DNA of 64,000 nucleotides, from the NCBI GenBank assembly GCA_021798935.1, contig JAJZBL010000004.1:26872-90871 (forward strand). The letters are read 5' to 3'. The notes beneath the pieces are model-generated. The model had not been told where the DNA came from, ran no database searches, and saw only the letters and a program-made list of their open reading frames with translations. This DNA is from Microcaldota archaeon. GTDB taxonomy: Archaea > Micrarchaeota > Micrarchaeia > Micrarchaeales > Micrarchaeaceae. Of this stretch, positions 42,861 to 50,828 are shown piece after piece (the stretch's first letter is position 1; every line of letters begins with the position of its first letter). The position numbers and the translations under genes were made by a program.

Positions 42861-43979
42861 TCAAAGGCTGCTGAAGTAACCTTCTGCTAATTTCCTATCC
42901 TTTACATCTGGATTCGTATTGAAAGCATCTATTGCATTTCCGTATAATACATTTTCTGGATTAAGGTATGCTTCCAGCTCTTTCAGCGATTTTTCATTCT
43001 TTGAAAAGAATACCAAACTTGGACCGGTATCCGCAGTTACGTATACATCGTCGTGTGATTTCTTAAAATTGAAGAACTTGCTCAGGTTAGCCATGCTGCT
43101 ATTATTGTGAACGAAAAATCCAGATGACATCAGTATGCCATCAAGCCTGAACATGTCTTTCTCAGCCATTGAAAGAAGGTCTTCCAATGAAAATTGGCCT
43201 TCAAGCAGCGACTTTATCCGCTTATACTTTCCAAAAATCCACTCCCTGTAGAAATCAGATTGCACTGCAGCTGAATGTGCACTTATCGTTTCTATCAATG
43301 ATTTCTCAGGTATGGTGAAAAACTTTAGGCTTTTATAATCTACATCCATCCTCTCCGCATAGCATTCTTCATTGGCTATTCCAGGAAAAGATAGCCATAA
43401 TGATATGCCGCCTGCTGCAGATCTACTTCCAGATCCTGAAACAAGACGTGCATATCTAGAGACAAACGCATTATCTGCAACGGCTTCTTTTCCAAATACA
43501 CAGCCTAAAAGTGCTCTTGCAGTGGCAGAAGCAACTGCTGCAGATTCCCCCAAACCCTTGGCCTCTTTGTACTTGCGCTCCCTTTTCAGGTAGAACTGGA
43601 AGCTGCCTTCAATATGGTTCTCCTTTCGAAACAATTCTAAGGCCTTCTCCATCCTGGCTAAATATTTCTCATTTGTTATTCCATCCACCATTATTGAATC
43701 CTTTCCTGCTTTAGAATATCTGCAGAAAGCCTTTGCAACACTAAAATCCGTATTAATTGATATCGATGGGCTATAAGCTATATTTATAGATGGGTCGTAG
43801 TAGCCTAAGAACTTTTCCAGCCCTATTATTGGGCTTCCTTCTCCGTAGCTAATCTCCCCATCCTGTGGATCAGCCACATATTCTTTCGTAGGCAGGAACT
43901 TGCCATCTTTCTGGGCAAGCCTTTGGATATCCAATCCGGTTGCCTTAAGTTCCTGGGTCTCAGAATCAGTCAATTCCAT
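42861..43979 (-). CDS. GHMP-fold decarboxylase, probable mevalonate-3,5-bisphosphate decarboxylase
   Basis: A 372-residue GHMP-superfamily protein related to diphosphomevalonate decarboxylase. The nucleotide loop GLGESAAVASATARAL (about 142), the RLVSGSGSRSAAGGISLWLS region (about 178, the RxGSGSxxRSxxGG motif of the family) and VTADTGPSLVFF (about 323) are all intact. In Thermoplasma a decarboxylase of this family takes mevalonate 3,5-bisphosphate, and the neighbours here match the two kinases that make that substrate. ATG at 43979 follows GGAGATTATT and overlaps the 5-kinase gene by 14 bases. A standard diphosphomevalonate decarboxylase is the alternative; context favours the Thermoplasma-type activity. 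Confidence 0.72.
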   Translation of the reverse strand: MELTDSETQELKATGLDIQRLAQKDGKFLPTKEYVADPQDGEISYGEGSPIIGLEKFLGYYDPSINIAYSPSISINTDFSVAKAFCRYSKAGKDSIMVDGITNEKYLARMEKALELFRKENHIEGSFQFYLKRERKYKEAKGLGESAAVASATARALLGCVFGKEAVADNAFVSRYARLVSGSGSRSAAGGISLWLSFPGIANEECYAERMDVDYKSLKFFTIPEKSLIETISAHSAAVQSDFYREWIFGKYKRIKSLLEGQFSLEDLLSMAEKDMFRLDGILMSSGFFVHNNSSMANLSKFFNFKKSHDDVYVTADTGPSLVFFSKNEKSLKELEAYLNPENVLYGNAIDAFNTNPDVKDRKLAEGYFSSL

Positions 43980-44586
43980 AATAATCTCCTACAAATTTAA
44001 TTATGTCCTCTCTTGTCTTGCTGTAATCAAGGTTGTCAAATATCTTTATATTGTTCTTCTTGAGCAGATTAACTGAATAATCCATTATGGTTCTATAGAC
44101 ATCTAGTTGCGCTGACAATCTGTTACCTGGGGATTTTTTGTGTGTGTATAATTCGCGCTCGTTTAGTCTCTTGGAATGCAGATCCCAATCTGATATGTAA
44201 ATATATGCAGAGCAGGCATTGTACTTCTTCAATGTATCTATGAGCTCTTGGTTTAAGTAAAGGGATTCAACAATCACATTTTCTCCATTCTTATCAGCAC
44301 GCTCGATTACTGCATTTATGCCATTGCAGATAGGTTTCGATTGTTCAAGGTACCCTTTAATTATATTTTCCTCAGTCTTTTCCCCGAAGTTTTTCCAAGC
44401 TTCATATACACTTGTCATCAATATGCCTCCTTGGTTATCTGATGGTATTATTGGCCTTGCAAACTCTCTGAGGTAATCTCCAGATAACATTATATCTATG
44501 TTGTATTTCCTTGACAATGCACCTGATATGCTTGTCTTGCCAACTCCTGGCACCCCTCCTATAAATATTATCTTGTAATCTGCCAT
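43966..44586 (-). CDS. P-loop kinase, probable mevalonate-3-phosphate 5-kinase
   Basis: A 206-residue P-loop kinase (GGVPGVGKTSISGAL near residue 10) with a lid-like basic stretch LHSKRLNERELYTHKKSPGN. It looks like the 2-phosphoglycerate kinase-type proteins, the group to which I recall Thermoplasma's mevalonate-3-phosphate 5-kinase belonging. Sitting between the mevalonate 3-kinase and the decarboxylase, it fills the missing middle step. ATG at 44586 has TGATGGTATA upstream; spacing to the 3-kinase stop is 7 bases. Family-level P-loop assignment is sure, the substrate is inferred from operon context. Confidence 0.68.
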   Translation of the reverse strand: MADYKIIFIGGVPGVGKTSISGALSRKYNIDIMLSGDYLREFARPIIPSDNQGGILMTSVYEAWKNFGEKTEENIIKGYLEQSKPICNGINAVIERADKNGENVIVESLYLNQELIDTLKKYNACSAYIYISDWDLHSKRLNERELYTHKKSPGNRLSAQLDVYRTIMDYSVNLLKKNNIKIFDNLDYSKTREDIIKFVGDYYGID

Positions 44587-44593
44587 TATACCA

Positions 44594-45580
44594 TCATTGA
44601 TATTTAACTTCTGTAACTCTTGCAGATGGAGCTACCTTATACTCCACTGGGTTTTGGCCTCTTCTCTTTAGTTCCTTTAGAACATCCTCTGCATAAGGAT
44701 TCCAGGTAAATGCATTTATAACATTGCCCCCTCCTGCAGTCCAGTAGACAGGCAGACCTGACTGCCTTATTTCTTCTACATCTATAACAGCATTCATCAT
44801 CTCTTTCTTCCTTGCTCTTCCTCCAGAGCTTTCTATCAGATAATGGGCATTTGAACAGTTGTCTTCAGCATTTGAGAACACCATATCCCAGTCCTTGTGA
44901 AGTATGCCCAATTTTATCTTCGCTTCCCATTGAGGCATCATCTTAAGCCTGTATTCGTAGAACGGATTGCTACGGGTAAGCTGGAATATCTCCGCTGCAG
45001 ATAGCCTGCTATCATAATTAAATGTCATTGCAAATATGTGTATATCTTTTAGATCCTCTTCCGATGCAAGCTGTTTTGCATAAGGTGCACCAGGGCCCTC
45101 GACAACCAATGTATTTAAGCCCCCATATACTGCCCTTATAGCAGATTCTGAGATTTTGTTTGCAAGAAATGCAATCTTCTCCGTTTCATAATTTGTCCCA
45201 AACATCTTATCTAAAGCTACAACAAATGCTGCTGCACCTGCGTCACTGCTTCCTGCAAAAACATTATAATTGTCTGACTCCGCTTTTATCCCATAATTCT
45301 TGCCGCTTTCCTTTTGGAACTCCCTGAGCACTTCTGCCATCGATTGTATTCTCTCTAACTGAAGTGCCTTGCCATTTAGGATAAAGCTTTCTAACTTCCC
45401 TGAGTCTGTCCTGCTTATATGAGTTACTACCTTTGTCTTTCCTTCACTATCTGTAACAGAAAGCCCCATCGAATTATGTAGAGGCAACCTATTATCTCTT
45501 ACACTTGATACGAATATTATTGGTATCGTAGGATTCGCTTCTGCTTTTACCTCTGATATTGCCTTTTCATTCTTAACCAT
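44594..45580 (-). CDS. GHMP kinase, probable mevalonate 3-kinase
   Basis: A 328-residue GHMP-fold protein with the features of Thermoplasma mevalonate 3-kinase rather than classical mevalonate kinase: LPLHNSMGLSVTDSEG (compare LHTSAGIAYSDS), GSSDAGAAAF (about 110), SESAIRAVYGGLNTLVVEGPG (about 144) and a late TAGGGNVIN turn. From memory of the family, these align with the kinase that phosphorylates mevalonate at position 3. It shares the fold with the decarboxylase gene downstream, as the two are homologous. ATG at 45580 follows AGGTGCAACT. It heads the three-gene operon. Confidence 0.75.
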   Translation of the reverse strand: MVKNEKAISEVKAEANPTIPIIFVSSVRDNRLPLHNSMGLSVTDSEGKTKVVTHISRTDSGKLESFILNGKALQLERIQSMAEVLREFQKESGKNYGIKAESDNYNVFAGSSDAGAAAFVVALDKMFGTNYETEKIAFLANKISESAIRAVYGGLNTLVVEGPGAPYAKQLASEEDLKDIHIFAMTFNYDSRLSAAEIFQLTRSNPFYEYRLKMMPQWEAKIKLGILHKDWDMVFSNAEDNCSNAHYLIESSGGRARKKEMMNAVIDVEEIRQSGLPVYWTAGGGNVINAFTWNPYAEDVLKELKRRGQNPVEYKVAPSARVTEVKYQ

Positions 45581-45748
45581 AGTTGCACCTCAGAATTATT
45601 AATCTACATATTTTATTTTATATGAGACAATCATTATTTTGAATGTTCCTTTTTAACCCAATTCAGCGATATTGACAATTGTCTATTTGCAGGGAAACTA
45701 CCTTATTTTTACACAAAAAGCTTTTAAAGACAAACGAGTATTTTAATT

Positions 45749-46597
45749 TTGGTGGATGTATTGCGTGTGTATTTGAAGAATCTTGAACTGCCGCATGCTG
45801 AAATAATAGGTTGCAGCAGAGAACTTGGAGATGAAAAAAAGGGCTTAAGCATTGAATTTCATCTGGATAATTACAGTATTGCAAAGGAAATTGCTTATTC
45901 TGGTAAAAGCATTAAAATTGAAAGGGCAATAAAAGACAAATCAGAGGTAAGTACCGAAGGAATTACGAACTATTCTTATTTTATTTCTTATGAACATGAT
46001 GGACTCAAGAGTAGGCTAGCATTAATCCCAAAAGATAACATAGAAGAGAGAGTTTTGGATTACTTAAGCACCCACAATGGATATTTTAAAATAGATGCTT
46101 ATTTCAGGGATATATTTGGGAGCAACATGAAAGTTGACTTCATATCAAGATACTCCAGCCATTCTAAGATTTCATCAAGAATAAAAAGGCTAAAAGTTGA
46201 AAGTGATTTATACTTTGATGAAACTGACACATGCCAAACATTATCAGTACCTTACATGCCAATCAAGCTTGCCAAGGAACTTGAGGCTGCTGAAGACTTA
46301 AAGATTGAAAAGATAACCTATCTTTATCCTTTCGGCAATGGCTATCCAAATAGCGAGGGCAAGGATTATGATTATGCTTTAAGCTTTAGATACCACGGGA
46401 TGAGGGATGAGATATACCTTGATCCAATAAAGGAGGAAACTGAAAGGCTACTTAAATACTTATCAGCGAATAATAAGGAATTCAGCTATGGCAACATCAG
46501 GCTTAATGAAGAGTCTCATTCTATAAATGTTGATTTCAGATTGAAGTACGAAATTTTGGATTTATATTTGAATGGAAAGAAGTTTCGCAGAAGCTAG
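45749..46597 (+). CDS. Hypothetical protein, 282 aa
   Basis: A soluble protein without a recognised domain. It appears built of two similar halves: each has a strand-loop pattern with an aromatic dipeptide (ISYEHDGLKSRLALIP and LSFRYHGMRDEIYLDP), followed by a helix (DYLSTHNGYFKIDAYFRD and KYLSANNKEFSYGNIRL). This internal duplication is visible to the eye. The track starts with TTG at 45749, but GTG at 45752 or TTG at 45761 (after GGTGGATGTA) are alternatives. It is the gene directly upstream of the HExxH triplet, with an 18-base gap, so it may belong to that transcript. Confidence 0.55.
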   Translation: MVDVLRVYLKNLELPHAEIIGCSRELGDEKKGLSIEFHLDNYSIAKEIAYSGKSIKIERAIKDKSEVSTEGITNYSYFISYEHDGLKSRLALIPKDNIEERVLDYLSTHNGYFKIDAYFRDIFGSNMKVDFISRYSSHSKISSRIKRLKVESDLYFDETDTCQTLSVPYMPIKLAKELEAAEDLKIEKITYLYPFGNGYPNSEGKDYDYALSFRYHGMRDEIYLDPIKEETERLLKYLSANNKEFSYGNIRLNEESHSINVDFRLKYEILDLYLNGKKFRRS

Positions 46598-46614
46598 TAA
46601 CCAAATATATATAT

Positions 46615-47907
46615 TTGAATATATTTTACTATATTGGGTTGTTACTCATGCCTTTTAGGATAAAAGATCTTGAAAATAATAAAAGCAGTGTAAAAAGTTT
46701 AAATAGGCAGGATAATAGCAGTAAGGACAATAGTATTATTGAGAAGGATTTAGGGAAAGAACCTAAGGCATATTTTAAGGAATCAGATATTGAGGAATTT
46801 AAGTACATTGTTGAAACTGCTTACAATGACTCAATAGAAGGTTATAGCAAGTTGGCACAGAAGTACAATAAAGAATTCAAGGCACCTAGTTTATATTTTG
46901 ATTTGAAGGATTCTTATAAAACTGCATTCGGCCTTATCGATGATTCAAAGCTTAGCTCTAAGGTTCTTGGTGCTTATGATACTGGTTTAAATAGGGTGGT
47001 TATAAAGCCTGGATTGCTTTATAAGTACATCAAAAATAAAGAGAAACCGGATGCTGTAGAGCATACAGTTGCACATGAAGTAGCACATTCGATTGTCTTC
47101 CAGTTGGGCCTTACCAAAAGCAGCAATTATGAAGGAAAGAAAGGAGTTCAGGAAAAAGTCAAGAATGAGCTGCTGGCTAACTTATTTGCTGCAGAATTGA
47201 GGGTTAAAAAGAAAGGGATGCCTCTTTCCAATGAAGCAATTGCAAAGCAGCTTATTGAAGACAATTCGGATTTATTATACTTGTCAAATGATATAGATGC
47301 TACAAAGATATACTTGAATGACTTTAAGAAGTATTCAAAAGATGTTCAAAAACTAATAAAGCATTTCTCTGATGTCGTTTACAAGTTAATAAAGCAATCG
47401 AATAAAGATGGCAAAGCCGTTGATTATGATGCACTAAATGACTATTATTCGGATAAAGTTGATAAAGTGCTGAAAGAATATTTGACCAATATGATGGGCA
47501 ATTATGCAGTACCTGTTTATAGTGCACCGGTGCTAGGTGCTGCAAAGGCGTTGCTCGGTCAAAGAAAGAGCATAGATGCAATAATTGATAGTGCATCTAA
47601 GGATCTGTCTTCAATTAAAGAGATCAAAAGATATCTTAAAGGTTCATTTGCATCTGTGAATCTAATGTCAATATCGCTTATGGAATCGGATTTTGTCAAA
47701 CTTATACCTCCGACGGTTATTACAGAATCACTAAAAGAGGATGGCATAAGCTTCAGTTACGAGAAAGCCTTCTCAAAGATATCAGACAAAGTCGAAAATG
47801 AGTTCAAGCGCTTGAATTACTACATGTCAGAGAATTTAAAAAGCGAAAAGAAGCTGCTAAGAGATTTGTCAAGGTTAGAGAAGAGCTTTGGAATAATTGA
47901 TAATTGA
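46615..47907 (+). CDS. HExxH metallopeptidase-like protein, copy 1 of 3
   Basis: A 430-residue predicted zinc peptidase of unknown target. HTVAHEVAHSIVFQLG (about 150) gives the HExxH zinc ligands (HEVAH), and NELLANLFAAELRVKKKGMP, about 27 residues later, has Glu185 in the ExxANxFAAE setting used by M78/ImmA-IrrE peptidases for the third ligand. The rest does not resemble ImmA: a charged N-terminal arm of about 60 residues, and a long helical C-terminus. TTG at 46615 is the conserved start in all copies, though ATG at 46648 is possible. No immunity or repressor gene is next to it. Confidence 0.65.
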   Translation: MNIFYYIGLLLMPFRIKDLENNKSSVKSLNRQDNSSKDNSIIEKDLGKEPKAYFKESDIEEFKYIVETAYNDSIEGYSKLAQKYNKEFKAPSLYFDLKDSYKTAFGLIDDSKLSSKVLGAYDTGLNRVVIKPGLLYKYIKNKEKPDAVEHTVAHEVAHSIVFQLGLTKSSNYEGKKGVQEKVKNELLANLFAAELRVKKKGMPLSNEAIAKQLIEDNSDLLYLSNDIDATKIYLNDFKKYSKDVQKLIKHFSDVVYKLIKQSNKDGKAVDYDALNDYYSDKVDKVLKEYLTNMMGNYAVPVYSAPVLGAAKALLGQRKSIDAIIDSASKDLSSIKEIKRYLKGSFASVNLMSISLMESDFVKLIPPTVITESLKEDGISFSYEKAFSKISDKVENEFKRLNYYMSENLKSEKKLLRDLSRLEKSFGIIDN

Positions 47908-47974
47908 CGGTTAAATAACACGTGCAAATTTGATAACTCATTAATTAATAGTGTATTTGCTTTTTACTTGCACA

Positions 47975-47989
47975 AATGGGAGCCCCATT
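47975..47989 (+). other. Small hairpin between copy 1 and copy 2
   Basis: AATGGG-AGC-CCCATT forms a perfect 6-bp stem with a 3-base loop in the 135-base gap between copies 1 and 2. There is no T-run after it. It could end the copy 1 transcript or fold in a leader; a chance palindrome is possible. Confidence 0.3.
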
Positions 47990-48042
47990 ACAAATATTCA
48001 CCCTGTTTCTGACTTAAAGCATTAGGCAATTAATATATATAT

Positions 48043-49329
48043 TTGAATTGGGATAACCTTATTGGTGTCCAAGTGCCGATAAAGACTAAGGATTATAATG
48101 AAAATAATGCTAATGGGGATAAAAGAGAGGAACGCATAAATGAAGGCAGTGGAGAGGATAAAACAAAGGATAACTCGAAGATACAGTTTAATGAAAAGGA
48201 TATAGAAGAGTTTAAGTCTGTAATAACACGTGTATACAAGGAGGATCTTAAGGAGTATTCAGCCATAATAAAAGATTATGGTAAAGAATTCAAGGTACCT
48301 GAATTGTACTTTGATTTGAATAATTTACAAAAAACCGGTTTCAAACTTATAGATGACTTAGAGTTAAATTCAAAAATTTTAGCCAGTTATTATTTTAAAT
48401 CTAATGAAATAACAATAAAACCAGAATTGTTGGCTTCTTATTTGAATAGCAATAAAGATTCCAATATTTTAGAACATACCTTAGCACATGAATTAGGACA
48501 TGCGATAGCTATGCAATTTGACCTTACTAAAAATGTCAATGATGATAGCAAAAAAAGTATTTATGGAACTATAACTGATGAGCTGCTGGCTAACTTATTT
48601 GCTGCAGAATCAAGGGTTAAGAAGAAAGGGATGCCTCTTTCCAATGAAGCAGTTGCAAAGCAGCTTATTAAAGACAATGTAGATCTTAATTTACTTTCAA
48701 ATGATATAGATGCAGCTAAGATATACCTGAAAAGTCTCAGAGATTATTCAAATAACACCCTTCCAAGTGTTAAAAAATTTTCCGATAACATGCATGATAA
48801 ACTTTTAGACATTTCACAGAATAGGGGAATAATTATAGGGTATGAAAATATTGAGAAAATTAACAAGCTTTATTTTGAAGGGGTAAACTTGCAATTGAAG
48901 AACTACATGGTAAATGCATTGGCGAATTATACGATACTTATCTATGCTGCACCATTGCTAGGTGCTGCAAAGGCGTTGCTTAGCGAAAAGATGCCATTTA
49001 AACAGTTTATTGACAAGGTATCAGATAATGTATCATCAATCAAAGAGATCAAAAGATATCTTAAAGGTTCATTTGCATCTTTGAATCTGCGGCTATTATC
49101 CGCAATAGAATCAGATATTATTGAAGTAAAATCTAAAGGGTTACTAATTGATAAGTTAAATGAGGGCAACTTTAAAAATTATCCGGAAGCCTTCTCAAAA
49201 ATGGCAAATGGTGTAGAGGACGAATTTAAGCAGCTGAATATTTATTTGAATATGGAGATAGAAAGTGAAAAGAAGCTGCTAAGAGATTTGTCAAGGTTGG
49301 AGAAGAGCCTTAGGATAAGAAACAATTGA
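48043..49329 (+). CDS. HExxH metallopeptidase-like protein, copy 2 of 3
   Basis: A 428-residue paralog of the 46615 gene. HTLAHELGHAIAMQFD has HELGH (149-153) and DELLANLFAAESRVKKKGMP has the proposed third ligand (Glu180). Start is TTG 48043 after a TATATATATA stretch with no Shine-Dalgarno. Its N-terminus (MNWDNLIGVQVPIKTKDYNE) is absent from copy 1 and identical in copy 3, so the last two copies are the younger pair. The C-terminal block AAKALLSEKMPFKQFIDKV is shared with copy 3. No signal peptide is visible, so it is likely intracellular. Confidence 0.65.
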   Translation: MNWDNLIGVQVPIKTKDYNENNANGDKREERINEGSGEDKTKDNSKIQFNEKDIEEFKSVITRVYKEDLKEYSAIIKDYGKEFKVPELYFDLNNLQKTGFKLIDDLELNSKILASYYFKSNEITIKPELLASYLNSNKDSNILEHTLAHELGHAIAMQFDLTKNVNDDSKKSIYGTITDELLANLFAAESRVKKKGMPLSNEAVAKQLIKDNVDLNLLSNDIDAAKIYLKSLRDYSNNTLPSVKKFSDNMHDKLLDISQNRGIIIGYENIEKINKLYFEGVNLQLKNYMVNALANYTILIYAAPLLGAAKALLSEKMPFKQFIDKVSDNVSSIKEIKRYLKGSFASLNLRLLSAIESDIIEVKSKGLLIDKLNEGNFKNYPEAFSKMANGVEDEFKQLNIYLNMEIESEKKLLRDLSRLEKSLRIRNN

Positions 49330-49351
49330 TATTTCAATAATTATTACAAAT

Positions 49352-49379
49352 CTGATATCTTACCCAATTGGGGTATCAG
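49352..49379 (+). other. Hairpin between copy 2 and copy 3
   Basis: A TACCC/GGGTA stem with outer CTGA/TCAG pairs (internal bulge TATCT) forms in the gap after copy 2. It lies about 22 bases past the stop and may be an RNA terminator. No U-tract follows, so evidence is structural only. Confidence 0.3.
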
Positions 49380-49464
49380 TTTTGTATTTGCATTAATAGA
49401 AGTTATGTAATTATAGATATTTACTCTGCTTCTAATTTTAAGTTATTAGGCAACTAATATATAT

Positions 49465-50769
49465 TTGAATTGGGATAACCTTATTGGTGTCCAAGTGCCG
49501 ATAAAGACTAAGGATTATAATGAAAATAATGCTAATGGGGATAAAAGAGAGGAACGCATAAATGAAGGCAGTGGAGAGGATAAAACAAAAGATAACTCGA
49601 AGATTCGTTTTAATGAAAAGGATGTATTGGAGTTCAAATCCACGATAAACCATCTATATAAAGAGGATACTGATGTATACTCTGATATAGTAAAAGATTA
49701 TGGTAAAGAATTCAAGGTACCTAGCTTGTATTTTGATATGGGTAATTCAAGAGAAGTTAGTTTCAATATAGATGAAGGATTGTACTCAAAAATCTTGGCT
49801 TTCTATGATCGTAAAACAAATGAGGTAGTGATAAAACCAGAATTGCTTACCTATTATTTAAATAATCATAAGGATTCTGATATTTTAGAACATGCATTAG
49901 CACATGAACTAGGGCATGCAGCAGCTAATCAATTAGGCCTTAATAAAAATATAGAGGGTAATAAAGAAGAGTATACCTATGAAATTGTAACTGTAACCAA
50001 TGAGCTGCTGGCTAACTTATTTGCTGCAGAATTGAGGGTTAAGAAGAAAGGGATGCCTCTTTCCAATGAAGCAGTTGCAAAGCAGATGGTTAAAGATGAA
50101 TTAAATCCTAGTACACTTTCAAATGATATAGATGCAGCTGAGATATACCTAAAATATCGCAGTAATTATTCTAATAATAATTTAGCGGACATCAAAGAAT
50201 TTAACAATAAAGTTTATAATAAAATTTTGGATACCACACAGAAAAAAGGTATAATAGGAGAAAAAGGTATTGAGAAAATTAACGATGGATACTTTGATTT
50301 AATGAGATTAGAATTGAGAACTTACTTTTTAAATGCATTAGCCAACCGTTCAATTCTTGTTTACAGCGCGCCTGTGCTAGGTGCTGCAAAGGCGTTGCTT
50401 AGCGAAAAGATGCCATTTAAACAGTTTATTGACAAGGTATCAGATAATGTATCATCAATTAAGGAGATCAAAAGATATCTAGATGGATCACTTGCATCTG
50501 TAAGGTTGGGTGTGTTATATAAGATAGAACCAGGAAAAGATGAACAAGAGGGCTTAATTGAATTAGAGGCTAGAACATTATTTGAGAAAAAGTTGGAAGA
50601 GGGAGGATTTAAAAATTATCCAGAAGCTTTCTTAAAAATGACAAAATACTTGGAAGGCGAATTTGATGAGTTAAATTATTACTTTAATATAGGAATAGAA
50701 AGTGAAAAGAAGCTGCTAAGAGATTTGTCAATTTTAGATAATAGCCTTGGGATAAAACGTAGTGAGTAA
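49465..50769 (+). CDS. HExxH metallopeptidase-like protein, copy 3 of 3
   Basis: A 434-residue paralog. HALAHELGHAAANQLG has HELGH (147-151); NELLANLFAAELRVKKKGMP has Glu180 as likely third ligand. The first 47 residues equal copy 2 apart from a Gln/Arg change at residue 48, and the segment from LGAAKALLSEKMPFKQFIDK to KEIKRYL equals copy 2, while the middle (60-145) and the region 215-310 are only moderately similar. The start is TTG 49465. The triplet ends here; the next gene is convergent. Confidence 0.65.
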   Translation: MNWDNLIGVQVPIKTKDYNENNANGDKREERINEGSGEDKTKDNSKIRFNEKDVLEFKSTINHLYKEDTDVYSDIVKDYGKEFKVPSLYFDMGNSREVSFNIDEGLYSKILAFYDRKTNEVVIKPELLTYYLNNHKDSDILEHALAHELGHAAANQLGLNKNIEGNKEEYTYEIVTVTNELLANLFAAELRVKKKGMPLSNEAVAKQMVKDELNPSTLSNDIDAAEIYLKYRSNYSNNNLADIKEFNNKVYNKILDTTQKKGIIGEKGIEKINDGYFDLMRLELRTYFLNALANRSILVYSAPVLGAAKALLSEKMPFKQFIDKVSDNVSSIKEIKRYLDGSLASVRLGVLYKIEPGKDEQEGLIELEARTLFEKKLEEGGFKNYPEAFLKMTKYLEGEFDELNYYFNIGIESEKKLLRDLSILDNSLGIKRSE

Positions 50770-50828
50770 AATACTATGGTCTCTTAAAAATAATTTATTT
50801 TTTGTTTATTATTAGATATATCCAAGTT

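Larger units (their letters stand above)
46615..50769 (+). repeat. Tandem triplication of HExxH genes
   Basis: Three head-to-tail genes of 428-434 codons (46615, 48043, 49465) are paralogous over their whole length, and copies 2 and 3 share the 5' flank as well (TAGGCAAYTAATATATAT, then TTG). Copy 2 and 3 are almost identical over about the first 140 bases of the gene (one difference until near residue 47), then diverge, then rejoin in the ELLANLFAAE block and again in the AAKALLSEKMPFKQFIDKVS block. The mosaic suggests recent duplication followed by gene conversion or selection on the variable segments. Confidence 0.85.
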
